Notes: generated from the letters alone by a model not told the origin. 64,000 nucleotides of DNA from Streptacidiphilus jiangxiensis (GCF_900109465.1 NZ_FOAZ01000004.1:372001-436000); one strand, 5' to 3'. Shown: positions 7,725 through 18,242, numbered from the stretch's first letter. Numbers and translations: made by a program.

Positions 7725-8696
7725 CTACAGCCAGCCGCGGCGCATGGCCTGGGTTCCGGCCTGGAAGCGGCTCGTGGCGCCGAGCCGACTCGTCAGCTCG
7801 GCGAGTCTGCGCCGCAGCGTCCGGTCGCTGAGGCCCAGTTGGCGGGCGATGGCGTCGTCCTTGAGGCCGCTGTTGAGCAGGTGGAGGAGGGCGCGGTCCT
7901 CCGCGGACACCTCGTCCGTCGGCGGGGCCTCGGTGAAGATCGGGGTGGCCGTCGCCCAGTTCGCCTCGAACAGTTCCACCAATGCGTCGCAGAGCGTCGA
8001 GCGGCGGACGAAGACGGCGGTGGACCGCAGGCCCTCCTCGCTCGCGGTGAGCGGCAGCATCGCGTCGCTCCGGTCGACCAGCACCATCTTCATCGGCACG
8101 CGCGGCATCACCCGGGCCCGCTCGCCGAGGCCCACCATGGCCCGCAGCCGGTCGGCGAGCACCGGGACGGTCAGCACCTCGGTGGCGTAGATCGCGCGGA
8201 CGCTGACGCCGCGCGCCAGTACCGGATGCTCGATCTCGGAGGCGCTCCGGTGCGGGGTGACGTACGGGGGCGCGTCGAAGGCCAGGATCTCGTGCTGGGC
8301 GCCGGCGATCAGCTCCTGGACGCGGTGCGTGATCTCGGCGGGGCCTGCGATGACCTCGACCAGCCGGTGCGGATCGGTGCGCAGGGTGCGCTCGTGGTAA
8401 CGGGCGGCGTAGGTGTCCACCGCGGAGGCGACCCGTTCGAGCCCGGCCTGGTGGGAGCGGATGAGCGCCGAGAGTCCGGCGCGCGGGTCGACCGGGACGT
8501 AGCGGGGGGTGCGGCCGGGGAGGCGCTCGGCCAGGCCGTCCGCCGTGAGGGTGTCCAGCGTCCGGCGTGCCCGTTGTGGCGAGACGCCCAGCTCGTCGGC
8601 CATGGCGGCGGGGGTGGCCGACTCCTGGTGCAGCAGGATCTCGTAGGCACGCTCCGCCACGTCGTCCAGTCCGATCGAGTCCAGCACGGGCCTCAC
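7725..8696 (-). CDS. TrmB/LuxR-type transcriptional regulator
   Basis: This encodes 323 residues. The N-terminus is a TrmB-like winged helix (YEILLHQESATPAAMADELG to about residue 65). A middle sensor-like domain follows, and the C-terminal LuxR-type helix-turn-helix lies near residues 270-310 (LGLSDRTLRRRLAELTSRLG). Streptomyces carries many such two-HTH regulators without phosphorylation sites, and several act next to exported enzymes. It diverges from the S53 peptidase gene, which makes that gene a plausible target. A 21-bp AT-rich quasi-palindrome lies just upstream of its start. Confidence 0.85.
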   Translation of the reverse strand: MRPVLDSIGLDDVAERAYEILLHQESATPAAMADELGVSPQRARRTLDTLTADGLAERLPGRTPRYVPVDPRAGLSALIRSHQAGLERVASAVDTYAARYHERTLRTDPHRLVEVIAGPAEITHRVQELIAGAQHEILAFDAPPYVTPHRSASEIEHPVLARGVSVRAIYATEVLTVPVLADRLRAMVGLGERARVMPRVPMKMVLVDRSDAMLPLTASEEGLRSTAVFVRRSTLCDALVELFEANWATATPIFTEAPPTDEVSAEDRALLHLLNSGLKDDAIARQLGLSDRTLRRRLAELTSRLGATSRFQAGTQAMRRGWL

Positions 8697-8704
8697 TCCA
8701 GCAA

Positions 8705-8725
8705 TTTGTCATTCGAAGATACAAA
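8705..8725. promoter_or_regulatory. AT-rich quasi-palindromic site upstream of the TrmB/LuxR regulator
   Basis: TTTGT at 8705-8709 and ACAAA at 8721-8725 flank a central TTCGAA. It starts 9 bp before the regulator start codon and is strikingly A+T-rich for this genome. It may be an autoregulatory operator, the core promoter, or both. Confidence 0.4.
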
Positions 8726-8858
8726 AGTCCGAGGCGGGCAGGTTATCCGACTGGCCTAGGGTGGCCAGCGGCCGGGTGCGGCCACGTTCTGGCCTGTCAT
8801 CGGCCCTGTCCGGGCTGCAACAGTGCGTCCACCCCCATCGTGGTGACAAGGAGTGGAC

Positions 8859-11800
8859 GTGTCGTCAACAAGACGTCGAAGGACAGGCATACGCTCGGCG
8901 GCCGCCGTCGCCGTACTGGCCGCCACCGCGGCCGTGAGCGTCGCGCCGGCGGCCCGTGCCCAGGGCCCGGGCGGTTCCGGCACCGTGCGGCTGACCGCCG
9001 CCAAGCTGGCCGAGCTGAGCGCCAAGTACACTCCGCGGGCCGACGGCACCCCCGGTCTGGTGGCCGCGGCGGCCGAGGCGAACGGGGCCGGGACGTCGGG
9101 CTCCAGCGGCACCAGGAACGCGACCGGAACCGCCGGCGGCACGGGCGGCACCGCCGCCACGGGCGCCGCCGGCAGCGCCTCCACAGGCACCGGCGTCACC
9201 CAGGAGTCCGGCTGGCAGACCGCGCGCGGGGCGGCGTCCACCCTCGCGCTGGGCGGTACCGGCGACTGGGTCTCGGTGTTCTCCGGCGGCGGCCTCGCCC
9301 GCTACGACAAGGCCGGCAAGCCGGTCTGGACGACCACCGGTGAACAGCTGTACGGCGACTGGCAGGTCAAGCCCACCGTCGCCTACCAGGACGAGCCGTT
9401 CACCGCCGTCATGTACGAGGGCTACGACCCGTACCAGCCCGGCTCCGTCGGCACCCACCCCTACGCCCAGGCCGACTTCAACCACGACGGCGTCGCGGAC
9501 GTGGCCGTGGCCTACTCGGTGGGCGCCAGCCCGGACCGGCCGTTCACCTCGCCCGGTTCGGACCTGTCCAGCGGCACCTTCCTCTCCGTCCTCGACGGCC
9601 GCACCGGCAGGATGCTCTGGCACACGCTGGTGCCCGGCACGGTCGGCTCGCTGCTGACCGAGGGCGGCAAGCTGATCGCCGCCGAGCAGACCGGCCCGGA
9701 CTGGTCCTACAACCCGGTCGCGACGCAGGGGGACAGCCGTTCCTCCCTGCTGGCCTACTCCTTCGCCCCCGGCAAGGGCGGCACGCTGACCGGCAGCACC
9801 GCCTGGACCTACTCCACCAAGGCGCCCTGGGCGTCCTGGGGCGACCTGACCGCCATCAGTGGCGACCGGTTGACCACGAGCTGGTCCGACACCCCGATGG
9901 GCCTGGGCAGTCCCCGCCCCGCCGACGGCCACGTGCTGGTGGTGGACACCGCCACCGGCAAGGCCGAGGTGGACGTGAGAACCCCTGGCTACCCGCGGCT
10001 GATGACCCAGCAGCCGGGCTCGCAGAACATCCTCGTCGCCGAGCAGAACGACCCGCTGGACGCCGTCCGCTGGGACCTGACCTCGATCAACTCGGTGACC
10101 GGCAAGCGCACCGTCGTCACCTCGCGCAACGGCACCATCCCCGAGGCGTTCGTGGTCAACCCGACCGCCCACGGCGACCAGGCCGCCATCGGCGTGGCCG
10201 AACTGGGCATCAACGCGGACCTGAGCGACGGCCAGTCCACCATCTCCGGCTGGAGCAGCAGCGGCAGGACGCTGTGGAGCCACCAGACCGCGAGCACCGT
10301 GGGCCAGGCGAACGCCCCGACGCTGTCGCTCACCTTCGACCCGCACGGCAGCGGTGAGGTCTACGCCGCGGTCAGCGACGCCACCGGGATGACCCTCACC
10401 AACCCCGAGGGCATCTACCACAACCAGCTGCTGACCTTCGACGGCAGCAACGGCAAGCTGCTGTGGCGCCGGGACGGCGACGTCGTCGGCGACCAGGTCA
10501 CCCCCTACCGGGGAGGGATCCTGACGGTGGGTTACGACCTCACCGCCCACGTCTCCTCGGGCCGCACCGGCGCAGGCGTCACCGAGCCGCTGCTCGGCGA
10601 CACCTACTCCGCGGTCTCCGTGGACGTCAACGGCGACGGCGTGAAGGACCTGGTCGTCGCCGGCCAGAGCCACGGCGTCCTCGCCCTGGACGGCCGCACC
10701 CTGAACGACCCGGCGCCGCGCATCCTGTGGTCGACCCCGGTCAGCGCGGCCGTGCACCAGCTGAAGCTGGCCGCCGTGACCGACAAGCACGGGCGCACCG
10801 CTCAGCGCCTGGTCGCCGCCACCTCGCACGGCATCGCGGTCCTGGAGACCGACGGCCGGCTCGACAGCGACGTGGACACCGGAGCCTTCCAGTACGGCAC
10901 CGCCGTCACCGGCGGCGAGATCGTCGCCAACGGAACCGCGGGCGTCTCCGCCTACACCGCCGACGGCACCACCAAGTGGACCTACCAGCCCAGCGCCGCC
11001 GTCGGAAAGAACGTGGCGTACTCCACCGCGGCCGTCGACGTCGACGGCCGGCTGATCCTGGAGTACGGCGGCGTCGCCGCCGGGTTCAACCAGGGCATCA
11101 CCGACCCGGCCCCGACCGCCGTGTCGCTGGACGCGGCCACGGGCCAGGAGATCTGGTCCGAGCAGCCCGACGTGGACAACGCGGGCTGGATCGAGGCGCA
11201 GTCCGGCGTCTTCGCCGGCGCCGACATCCCCGGTACCGACGGCCACGGCGTGGCCCTGGCCTGGGGCGCGGACAAGCCCGGCCTGGCACACCTGGTGCAG
11301 ATCCTGGACAGCCGCACCGGAAAGGTGGTCACCACGCACCTCTCCGTCGGCGCGCAGACCTTCAACGGGTTCGTCGCCTCGGCCAGGTACGGCCTGATCG
11401 AGCTGCACTGGTACGACACGACGACCTTCCCGGCGGACGGCTCGGCGCCGTACGACTCGCGGGTCTACGTCAACGACCAGCAGGGCGCGATCGCCACCAC
11501 GACCGACGGCCACGAGGTCCTCGTGGGCGGCGCGGGCGGCCTGGAGGAGTACAGCCTCCCGCTCACCACGCCGGCCGGCGAGTCCGACATGATGCCCGAC
11601 AGTGAGGCGTTCTCCGAGTTCGCCGGCACGGTCACCCCGATCGGCACCGGCAAGGACGGTGCGACGCAGCTGCTCGGCCTGCCCTTCGACTGGACCGCCT
11701 ACGCGCTGTCCTCCTCGGTCGGTGCCTTCGTGGTGGACTCCTTCGCCCTCGACAGCTACTTCCACGGCATCACCGTGAACGAGGTCGTCGGCAGCGGCTC

Positions 11801-13013
11801 CGCAGCCTCCACCTCGTCCGCCACCACGGCGCCGGCCGCGACGACGGACGCCACCGCTGCCCCGGTCCCCGAGCAGACCGTGGGCACCGGCACCGCCACC
11901 ACCTCGCTGCGGATCAGGTCGGAGCAGCTGGCGAGCGCGGTGAAGGCCGACGCCGCCGGCAGCGACGCCGCCGCCGCGATCCGCGGCTACACCCCGCAGC
12001 AGATCCAGGGCCGCCTCGGACTGACCGGTGACGGCACCGGCCAGACGGTCGCCATCGTCGACGCCTACGACTACCCGACGGCGACGGCGGACCTGAACGC
12101 CTTCTCCGCCCAGTTCGACCTGCCGCAGACCTGTGGAAGCGCGAACGCGACCAGCGACTGCTTCGACTTCTCCCAGGTCTACGCCGACGGCACCCAGCCG
12201 GCCGGCAACACCAGCTGGAACGAGGAGGCGGCGCTGGACATCGAGTGGGCCCACTCCATCGCCCCGCACGCCCGGATCGTGCTGGTCGAGGCCGCCGACG
12301 CCTCGGCGCAGGGCCTCTACCAGGGCGTGGACAAGGCCGCCTCGCTGCACCCCGCCGTCGTCAGCAACAGCTGGGGCATGACCGAGTTCTCCGAGGAGTC
12401 GTTCTACGACGGCCACTGCAAGCTCGCCGACTCCGTCTGCACCCAGTCCACGGGGGACGCGGGTTACCCGGCCGGTTACTCCAGCACCAACCCGTACGCG
12501 CTCGCCATCGGCGGCACCAACCTGAAGTTGGACGCGAGCGGCGCCACGCTGGGCGAGTCCGCCTGGTCCTCCACCGGCGGCGGCCTCAGCTACTTCGAGA
12601 AGCGCCCGGCCTACCAGGACGGCGTCCAGTCGTCCGGCTACCGGGCCACCCCGGACGTCAGCTTCGTCGCCGACCCGCAGACCGGCGTCGCGGTCTACGT
12701 GACGCTCTCGGGCCGCGGCTACTGGATGGAGGTCGGCGGCACCAGTCTCTCGGCGCCCTCCTGGGCCGCGATCATCGCCGACGCCGACCAGCTCCGGGCG
12801 GCGGCGGGCAAGCCGCACCTGGCCGTCGCGGGCCCGTCCGGCGACACTGCCCACGGCGACGTGTACGCGCTCGGCACGAAGCTCAACGACATCACCACCG
12901 GGTCCAACGGCGGCTGCGGCAGCGAGTGCACGGCCGGTCCGGGCTACGACACCGTCACCGGCCTCGGCTCGCCGCTGGCGGGCGTGGACACCGCCCTCGC
13001 CGGGCTGCGGTAA
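8859..13013 (+). CDS. Secreted beta-propeller protein with C-terminal S53 (sedolisin/kumamolisin) serine peptidase
   Basis: This encodes 1,384 residues. GTG 8859 is chosen because AAGGAG lies 6 nt upstream; the in-frame GTG at 8853 abuts that site. A signal peptide ends near APAARA (residue 33). Residues about 130-970 carry PQQ-like repeats (LDGRTGRMLW, VDTATGKAEVD, FDGSNGKLLWRRDG) and two FG-GAP-like calcium loops (ADFNHDGVADV, VDVNGDGVKDL), so a beta-propeller is likely. A low-complexity Ala/Thr linker follows. The peptidase domain runs from about residue 1045. Sedolisin catalytic residues are visible: E1123 and D1127 in NEEAALDIEW, the oxyanion Asp D1200 in STGDAG, and S1296 in GGTSLSAP. 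The usual propeptide of about 180 residues is not recognisable. It is an extracellular endopeptidase, probably acid-active, with unknown substrate. Confidence 0.88.
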   Translation: MSSTRRRRTGIRSAAAVAVLAATAAVSVAPAARAQGPGGSGTVRLTAAKLAELSAKYTPRADGTPGLVAAAAEANGAGTSGSSGTRNATGTAGGTGGTAATGAAGSASTGTGVTQESGWQTARGAASTLALGGTGDWVSVFSGGGLARYDKAGKPVWTTTGEQLYGDWQVKPTVAYQDEPFTAVMYEGYDPYQPGSVGTHPYAQADFNHDGVADVAVAYSVGASPDRPFTSPGSDLSSGTFLSVLDGRTGRMLWHTLVPGTVGSLLTEGGKLIAAEQTGPDWSYNPVATQGDSRSSLLAYSFAPGKGGTLTGSTAWTYSTKAPWASWGDLTAISGDRLTTSWSDTPMGLGSPRPADGHVLVVDTATGKAEVDVRTPGYPRLMTQQPGSQNILVAEQNDPLDAVRWDLTSINSVTGKRTVVTSRNGTIPEAFVVNPTAHGDQAAIGVAELGINADLSDGQSTISGWSSSGRTLWSHQTASTVGQANAPTLSLTFDPHGSGEVYAAVSDATGMTLTNPEGIYHNQLLTFDGSNGKLLWRRDGDVVGDQVTPYRGGILTVGYDLTAHVSSGRTGAGVTEPLLGDTYSAVSVDVNGDGVKDLVVAGQSHGVLALDGRTLNDPAPRILWSTPVSAAVHQLKLAAVTDKHGRTAQRLVAATSHGIAVLETDGRLDSDVDTGAFQYGTAVTGGEIVANGTAGVSAYTADGTTKWTYQPSAAVGKNVAYSTAAVDVDGRLILEYGGVAAGFNQGITDPAPTAVSLDAATGQEIWSEQPDVDNAGWIEAQSGVFAGADIPGTDGHGVALAWGADKPGLAHLVQILDSRTGKVVTTHLSVGAQTFNGFVASARYGLIELHWYDTTTFPADGSAPYDSRVYVNDQQGAIATTTDGHEVLVGGAGGLEEYSLPLTTPAGESDMMPDSEAFSEFAGTVTPIGTGKDGATQLLGLPFDWTAYALSSSVGAFVVDSFALDSYFHGITVNEVVGSGSAASTSSATTAPAATTDATAAPVPEQTVGTGTATTSLRIRSEQLASAVKADAAGSDAAAAIRGYTPQQIQGRLGLTGDGTGQTVAIVDAYDYPTATADLNAFSAQFDLPQTCGSANATSDCFDFSQVYADGTQPAGNTSWNEEAALDIEWAHSIAPHARIVLVEAADASAQGLYQGVDKAASLHPAVVSNSWGMTEFSEESFYDGHCKLADSVCTQSTGDAGYPAGYSSTNPYALAIGGTNLKLDASGATLGESAWSSTGGGLSYFEKRPAYQDGVQSSGYRATPDVSFVADPQTGVAVYVTLSGRGYWMEVGGTSLSAPSWAAIIADADQLRAAAGKPHLAVAGPSGDTAHGDVYALGTKLNDITTGSNGGCGSECTAGPGYDTVTGLGSPLAGVDTALAGLR

Positions 13014-13043
13014 CCGCCCCCACCGGCAGCACACCCACCGACT

Positions 13044-13088
13044 GGCCCCGCCCGCCTTCCCCACCGCACGGGGAAGGCGGGCGGGGCC
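13044..13088 (+). terminator. Strong stem-loop terminator after the S53 peptidase gene
   Basis: A perfect 19-bp stem (13044-13062 with 13070-13088) closes a 7-nt loop, starting 30 bp after the stop codon. It is very G+C-rich and lacks a U-tract. Confidence 0.85.
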
Positions 13089-13113
13089 GCACGGGCCTGC
13101 GACAATCGGCCAT

Positions 13114-14133
13114 ATGACTGTCGAGGCCCTGCCGTTCGCACCGGAACACGCTTCTTCGGACGAGCTGGGTGACTGGTACCGGCTCCTCGTAGAGGTGGAC
13201 GGCGCGGACTTCCCGAGTTTGCCCGTGCCGCCGTTCGAGACCTACGAGCGGCGCATGCGCACACCCACGACGAGCCTTCGGACCCTGCTGCACTGGGGGG
13301 TGGGGCACGCCGGCGGATTGCTCGGCACGGCCGGCGCCACCATCCTGACGGGGGAGAACAGCGAGTTGGCCCATCTCGTGGTGCGGGTGCCGACGGCGGG
13401 CCGCCGGGCCGGCGTGGGCACGCGGCTGCTCCGGGCGGTGCTGCCGGCGATCCGCGGACGTGGCTGCAGGACGGTCTCCGGTCACGTCAAGGCCGGGGCG
13501 GACGGCGAGGAGTGGGCGAAGGCGCTCGGCTTCCGCCAGGTCCTCCGCATGACCTCGTTCCGGCTGGACGTCGCCGGTACGGACCCGACGCGCTGGCAGA
13601 CGGAGCCGGTCCCCGGGTTCCGGCTCCACCAGTGGGCAGACGTTGCGCCGGACGACCTTGTGGAGGGATTCGCCCGGGCACGCAGTGCCATGGCTGACCA
13701 GCCGCTCGGCGAGTCGGCCTACCGGCCCCCCACCTGGACCGTGGAGCGCGTACGGCAGTTCGAGGCCGAGATGCGCAAGGCCGGGCAGTCGTGCCGGTAT
13801 GTGGTGGCCGTCGACGAGCGCACCGGAGCGGTGGCGGGCTTCACCGAGGTCGCGATCGATCCCGGGGACGAAAGCCACTGCCGTCAACTGGACACGGGCG
13901 TCGTGGCGGAGTTCCGGGGGCTGGGCCTCGGCCTGGCGATGAAGTCCTCGATGATGCGCCGGCTCACCGCCGAACTGCCGCGGCTGGAACAGGTGCACAC
14001 GGAGACGGCACCCGAGAACGTTCCCATGATCCGCGTCAACAGCAGGCTCGGTTACCAGCCCGAGCACACCGAGGTGAGCGTCCAGGCCGACGTCGGCGCG
14101 CTGGAAGCCCTCCTGGACTCCCGCACCCCCTGA
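13114..14133 (+). CDS. GNAT-family N-acetyltransferase (two tandem GNAT folds)
   Basis: This encodes 339 residues. The first GNAT half has the acetyl-CoA-binding segment [19 protein letters not shown] near residues 90-108. The second half has a matching segment [19 protein letters not shown] near 262-280. This double arrangement is shared with mycothiol synthase and several actinobacterial acetyltransferases of unknown substrate. There is no signal peptide. No Shine-Dalgarno is evident before the ATG, so the transcript may be leaderless. It lies between a strong terminator and uvrC, so it is probably its own unit. Confidence 0.82.
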   Translation: MTVEALPFAPEHASSDELGDWYRLLVEVDGADFPSLPVPPFETYERRMRTPTTSLRTLLHWGVGHAGGLLGTAGATILTGENSELAHLVVRVPTAGRRAGVGTRLLRAVLPAIRGRGCRTVSGHVKAGADGEEWAKALGFRQVLRMTSFRLDVAGTDPTRWQTEPVPGFRLHQWADVAPDDLVEGFARARSAMADQPLGESAYRPPTWTVERVRQFEAEMRKAGQSCRYVVAVDERTGAVAGFTEVAIDPGDESHCRQLDTGVVAEFRGLGLGLAMKSSMMRRLTAELPRLEQVHTETAPENVPMIRVNSRLGYQPEHTEVSVQADVGALEALLDSRTP

Positions 14134-14192
14134 CCGTCTCGCGCACACGGGACGCGACCCGGTCGTCACTCCTGGTCGGTACGGTAGGGGGC

Positions 14193-16178
14193 ATGGCCGA
14201 CCCGTCCACCTACCGTCCCGCGCCCGGGCAGATTCCGGACTCGCCCGGGGTCTACAAGTTCCGCGACGCCGACTCGCGCGTGATCTACGTCGGCAAGGCC
14301 AAGAGCCTGCGCCAGCGCCTGGCGAACTACTTCCAGGACCTGGCCAACCTGCACCCGCGCACGCGGCAGATGGTCACCACCGCCGCGTCCGTCGAGTGGA
14401 CGGTGGTGGGCACCGAGGTCGAGGCGCTCCAGCTGGAGTACACCTGGATCAAGGAGTTCGACCCGCGCTTCAACGTGAAGTACCGGGACGACAAGAGCTA
14501 CCCCTTCCTCGCCGTCACCATGAACGAGGAGTTCCCGCGCGCGCAGGTGATGCGCGGGTCCAAGAAGAAGGGCGTGCGCTACTTCGGGCCCTACGGCCAT
14601 GCCTGGGCGATCCGCGAGACGCTCGACCTGATGCTGCGCGTCTTCCCCGTCCGCACCTGCTCCGCGGGCGTGTTCAAGCGCGCCGAGCAGATCGGACGCC
14701 CCTGCCTGCTCGGCTACATCGGCAAGTGCTCCGCTCCCTGCGTCGGCCGGGTCTCGGCCGAGGAGCACCGCGACCTCGCCGAGGAGTTCTGCGACTTCAT
14801 GGCCGGCCACGCCGGCACCTACGTCAAGCGCCTGGAGGCCCAGATGCGCGAGGCGGCCATGGAGATGGAGTACGAGAAGGCCGCCCGGCTGCGCGACGAC
14901 ATAGAGGCGCTCAAGCGGGCGATGGAGAAGAACGCCGTCGTCCTCGGCGACGGCACCGACGCCGACCTGCTCGCCTTCGCGCAGGACGAACTCGAGGCCG
15001 CCGTGCAGATCTTCCACGTGCGCGGTGGTCGGGTGCGCGGGCAGCGCGGCTGGGTGACGGACAAGGTCGAGCAGATCGACACCCCGCTGCTGGTCGAACA
15101 CGCGCTGGTGCAGCTGTACGGCGAGGAGAGCGGCGAGGGCGTCCCGCGCGAGGTGCTGGTGCCGGCGCTGCCCGAGCCGGTCGAGCCGGTGCTGACCTGG
15201 CTCGCCGAGCGGCGCGGCAGCAAGGTGGACCTGCGCGTCCCGCAGCGCGGCGACAAGCGCGAGCTGATGACCACGGTCGAGCGCAACGCGCTGCAGGCGC
15301 TCGCCCTGCACAAGACCAAGCGCGCCGCGGACCTCACCACCCGCTCCGTCGCGCTGCAGGAGATCGCCGACGCGCTGGGGCTGGACACGGCACCGCTGCG
15401 GATCGAGTGCTACGACATCTCGCACCTCCAGGGGCAGGACGTGGTCGCGTCCATGGTCGTCTTCGAGGACGGGCTCGCCCGCAAGTCCGAGTACCGCCGG
15501 TTCGCGATCAAGGGGTTCGAGGGCCAGGACGACGTCCGCTCCATGCACGAGGTGATCACCCGCCGCTTCCGGCACCAGGAGCAGGCCCCGGCCAAGGACG
15601 AGGAGACCGGCAAGGCCCGGCGTTTCGCCTATCCGCCGCAGCTGATCGTCGTCGACGGCGGGCAGCCGCAGGTCGCCGCCGCGCAGCAGGCGCTGATGGA
15701 GGCCGGCGTGACCGATGTGGCACTCTGTGGACTGGCCAAGCGCCTGGAGGAGGTCTGGCTGCCGGACGAGGACGACCCGGTGGTCCTGCCCCGCTCCAGC
15801 GAGGGGCTCTACCTGTTGCAGCGGGTGCGCGACGAGGCGCACCGCTTCGCCATCACCTACCAGCGCCAGAAGCGGGCCAAGCGCGCCACGAGCAGCGCCC
15901 TGGACACTGTTCCGGGCCTCGGGGAGTCCCGGCGCCAGGCGCTGCTGAAGCACTTCGGCTCGCTGAAGAAGCTGAAGGCGGCGACCATCGACGAGATCTG
16001 CGAGGTTCCCGGCGTGGGACGCCGCACGGCGGAGGCCGTTGCGGCAGCGTTGGCCTCACGTACACCGAGTGCTCCGGCGGTGAACATGGCCACCGGCGAG
16101 ATTATGGAAGAGTCGGACATCATGGGCGTCACATCCGCGGGCGATTTCACTCCGGAGAGTGATCAGGGGAAGCCCTAG
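14193..16178 (+). CDS. uvrC: UvrABC excinuclease subunit C
   Basis: This encodes 661 residues, the usual actinobacterial length. UvrC makes both incisions in nucleotide excision repair. The N-terminal GIY-YIG nuclease contains GVY (19-21), [12 protein letters not shown] (31-42) and a likely catalytic Glu near residue 82. A UVR motif that contacts UvrB lies around 207-255. The C-terminal RNase-H-like nuclease has Asp in CYDISHLQG (about 407), Asp in IVVDGGQPQ (about 486) and His in DEAHRFAI (about 550). Helix-hairpin-helix repeats close the protein ([25 protein letters not shown]). ATG 14193 follows GGTAGGGGG. It opens the conserved uvrC-rapZ-yvcK-whiA order. Confidence 0.97.
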   Translation: MADPSTYRPAPGQIPDSPGVYKFRDADSRVIYVGKAKSLRQRLANYFQDLANLHPRTRQMVTTAASVEWTVVGTEVEALQLEYTWIKEFDPRFNVKYRDDKSYPFLAVTMNEEFPRAQVMRGSKKKGVRYFGPYGHAWAIRETLDLMLRVFPVRTCSAGVFKRAEQIGRPCLLGYIGKCSAPCVGRVSAEEHRDLAEEFCDFMAGHAGTYVKRLEAQMREAAMEMEYEKAARLRDDIEALKRAMEKNAVVLGDGTDADLLAFAQDELEAAVQIFHVRGGRVRGQRGWVTDKVEQIDTPLLVEHALVQLYGEESGEGVPREVLVPALPEPVEPVLTWLAERRGSKVDLRVPQRGDKRELMTTVERNALQALALHKTKRAADLTTRSVALQEIADALGLDTAPLRIECYDISHLQGQDVVASMVVFEDGLARKSEYRRFAIKGFEGQDDVRSMHEVITRRFRHQEQAPAKDEETGKARRFAYPPQLIVVDGGQPQVAAAQQALMEAGVTDVALCGLAKRLEEVWLPDEDDPVVLPRSSEGLYLLQRVRDEAHRFAITYQRQKRAKRATSSALDTVPGLGESRRQALLKHFGSLKKLKAATIDEICEVPGVGRRTAEAVAAALASRTPSAPAVNMATGEIMEESDIMGVTSAGDFTPESDQGKP

Positions 16179-16229
16179 ACGACATCGCGCGTTGTTTGTA
16201 CTGATGTGACCGAAAGCGGGGAGAAAGCA

Positions 16230-17138
16230 GTGAGTACGCCTGAGAGGCTGGTGCCGGCCGAGCCACAGGACAGCTCCGAGGTGCCGGAGCTGGTGATCAT
16301 CTCCGGGATGTCGGGAGCCGGTCGCAGCACCGCCGCCAAATGCCTGGAGGACCTCGGCTGGTTCGTCGTCGACAACCTGCCGCCCGCCTTGATACCGACC
16401 ATGGTCGATCTCGGTGCCCGCTCCCAGGGCGCGGTGGCGCGGATAAGCGCCGTCGTCGACGTGCGCGGTCGCAGCTTCTTCGACGACCTGCGCACCGCGC
16501 TGGACGACTTGGAGAAGAGTGGCGTCCGGCTGCGCGTCGTCTTCCTGGAGGCCTCCGAGGAAGCGCTCGTCCGCCGCTTCGAGAACGTGCGCCGTCCGCA
16601 CCCGCTGCAGGGTGACGGCCGGATCGTCGACGGCATCGAGCGCGAGCGGGAGCTGCTGCGCGAGCTGCGCGGCGAGGCCGATCTCGTGATCGACACCTCC
16701 AACCTCAACGTCCACGAACTGCGCGCCAAGATGGACGCGCACTTCGCCGACGAGGCCGAGCCCGAGCTGCGGGCGACCGTCATGTCCTTCGGCTTCAAGT
16801 ACGGCCTGCCCGTCGACGCCGACCTCGTGGTCGACTGCCGCTTCCTGCCGAACCCGCACTGGGTGCCGGAGCTGCGCGCCCACACCGGCACCGACGAGGA
16901 GGTCGCCCGGTACGTCTTCGACCAGCCCGGTGCCAAGGAGTTCCTCAACGGCTACGCCGAGCTGCTGCGGATCGTCACCGAGGGCTACCGCCGCGAGGGC
17001 AAGCGCTACATGACGATTGCCGTAGGCTGCACCGGAGGAAAGCACCGCAGTGTGGCGATGTCGGAACGGCTGGCCAAGCGCCTGACCGCCGACGGCCTGG
17101 AGACGGTGCTCGTCCACCGGGACATGGGGCGAGAGTGA
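16230..17138 (+). CDS. rapZ: RapZ/YvcJ-family nucleotide-binding protein
   Basis: This encodes 302 residues from GTG 16230, which has GGGGAG 6 nt upstream; a GTG at 16206 is a weaker alternative. The N-terminal P-loop is GMSGAGRST, with Arg where most P-loops carry Lys, a form I associate with actinobacterial members. The conserved DLGWFVVDNLPP follows. The C-terminal domain has SFGFKYGLPVDADLV and GCTGGKHRSV, hallmarks of the family. In E. coli RapZ controls amino-sugar synthesis through small RNAs. The actinobacterial role is not settled. It is always next to yvcK and whiA. Confidence 0.93.
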   Translation: MSTPERLVPAEPQDSSEVPELVIISGMSGAGRSTAAKCLEDLGWFVVDNLPPALIPTMVDLGARSQGAVARISAVVDVRGRSFFDDLRTALDDLEKSGVRLRVVFLEASEEALVRRFENVRRPHPLQGDGRIVDGIERERELLRELRGEADLVIDTSNLNVHELRAKMDAHFADEAEPELRATVMSFGFKYGLPVDADLVVDCRFLPNPHWVPELRAHTGTDEEVARYVFDQPGAKEFLNGYAELLRIVTEGYRREGKRYMTIAVGCTGGKHRSVAMSERLAKRLTADGLETVLVHRDMGRE

Positions 17139-17201
17139 CGAGGCGGCGGCACGGTCGGTAGCCGGCCGCCCCTCGCCGCACTGAGGCGATAGGGGCGCGG
17201 G

Positions 17202-18242
17202 TTGGCGGGTAGCTACAGCAGCGCGGCCGGCGGGCCGGGCGGGGCGTTCCGAGCGGCGCGCCGCCGCGGCAGACGGGCCCCGCGGATCGTCGCCCTGGGC
17301 GGCGGTCAGGGGCTCTCCGCCTCGCTGCGCGCCCTGCGGCGGCTGACCGCCGAGCTGACCGCCGTGGTCACCGTCGCGGACGACGGCGGCTCCAGCGGCC
17401 GGCTCCGTGACGAGCTGGGCGTGCTGCCCCCCGGCGACCTGCGCAAGGCGCTGGCCGCGCTCTGTGGCGACGACGAGTGGGGCCGTACCTGGTCCGAGGT
17501 GATCCAGCACCGGTTCCAGAGCGACGGCGAGCTGCACGGCCACGCCGTCGGCAACCTGCTGATCGTTGCGCTGTGGGAGAAGCTGGGTGACCCGGTCGCG
17601 GCCCTGGAGTGGGTGGGCCGTCTGCTGGGCGCGCACGGGCGGGTGCTGCCGATGTCGGCGGTCCCGCTGCACATCGAGGCGTCGGTGCGCGGACTGGACC
17701 CCGCCGAGCCTGATGTGGTGAGCATCGTCCACGGCCAGGCCGAGGTGGCCGTGACGCCAGGTACCGTGGAGGCGATCAGGCTGCTGCCCGAGGACCCGCC
17801 CGCGGTCCCCGAGGCGGTGGAGGCGGTGCACGCCGCGGACTGGGTCGTGCTCGGCCCCGGTTCCTGGTTCACCAGCGTGCTGCCGCATCTGATGGTCCCT
17901 CAGCTGCGCGACGCGGTGGCCGGGACGCAGGCCCGCAAGGTGCTCGCGCTGAACCTGGTCGCCCAGCCCGGTGAGACCGAGGGTTTCTCGCCGCAGCGGC
18001 ACCTGGAGGTCTTCCTCGAGCACGCCGGTGGCGTCGAGCTGGACTTCGTCCTCGCGGACTCCGCGGCGGTGGGCGCCGTCGCGGACTGCGAGGCACTGCG
18101 GGACGCGGCGAAGCGCCTGGGCGCCGAACTCGTCCTGGCGCCCGTCGCGGCGAGCGACGGAGCGCGACACGACCCGGAGCTTCTGGCCGCAGCGTACGAC
18201 CGGATCTTCAGAACGCATGGAAGGATCGCGCCATGGCGATGA
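17202..18242 (+). CDS. yvcK: YvcK/CofD-like protein (gluconeogenesis/morphogenesis factor)
   Basis: This encodes 346 residues from TTG 17202, preceded by GAGGCGATAGGGG; no better ATG or GTG fits. The Rossmann-like CofD fold shows [33 protein letters not shown] and [12 protein letters not shown], followed by [11 protein letters not shown]. YvcK proteins bind UDP-sugars and affect cell-wall metabolism in Bacillus and mycobacteria. They lack the F420 chemistry of CofD. Its 3' end overlaps the whiA start by 10 nt, so the two are translationally coupled. Confidence 0.94.
   Translation: MAGSYSSAAGGPGGAFRAARRRGRRAPRIVALGGGQGLSASLRALRRLTAELTAVVTVADDGGSSGRLRDELGVLPPGDLRKALAALCGDDEWGRTWSEVIQHRFQSDGELHGHAVGNLLIVALWEKLGDPVAALEWVGRLLGAHGRVLPMSAVPLHIEASVRGLDPAEPDVVSIVHGQAEVAVTPGTVEAIRLLPEDPPAVPEAVEAVHAADWVVLGPGSWFTSVLPHLMVPQLRDAVAGTQARKVLALNLVAQPGETEGFSPQRHLEVFLEHAGGVELDFVLADSAAVGAVADCEALRDAAKRLGAELVLAPVAASDGARHDPELLAAAYDRIFRTHGRIAPWR

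Noticed and set aside
8865-13064. A minus-strand open frame of 1,399 codons opposite the S53 peptidase gene
   Set aside because: The plus strand has a signal peptide, beta-propeller repeats and a complete catalytic set. The antisense product is repetitive and unlike any family.
13791-14192. Upstream extension of uvrC into the acetyltransferase gene
   Set aside because: ATG 14193 has a good ribosome-binding site and the standard UvrC N-terminus. The extension is out-of-frame acetyltransferase sequence.
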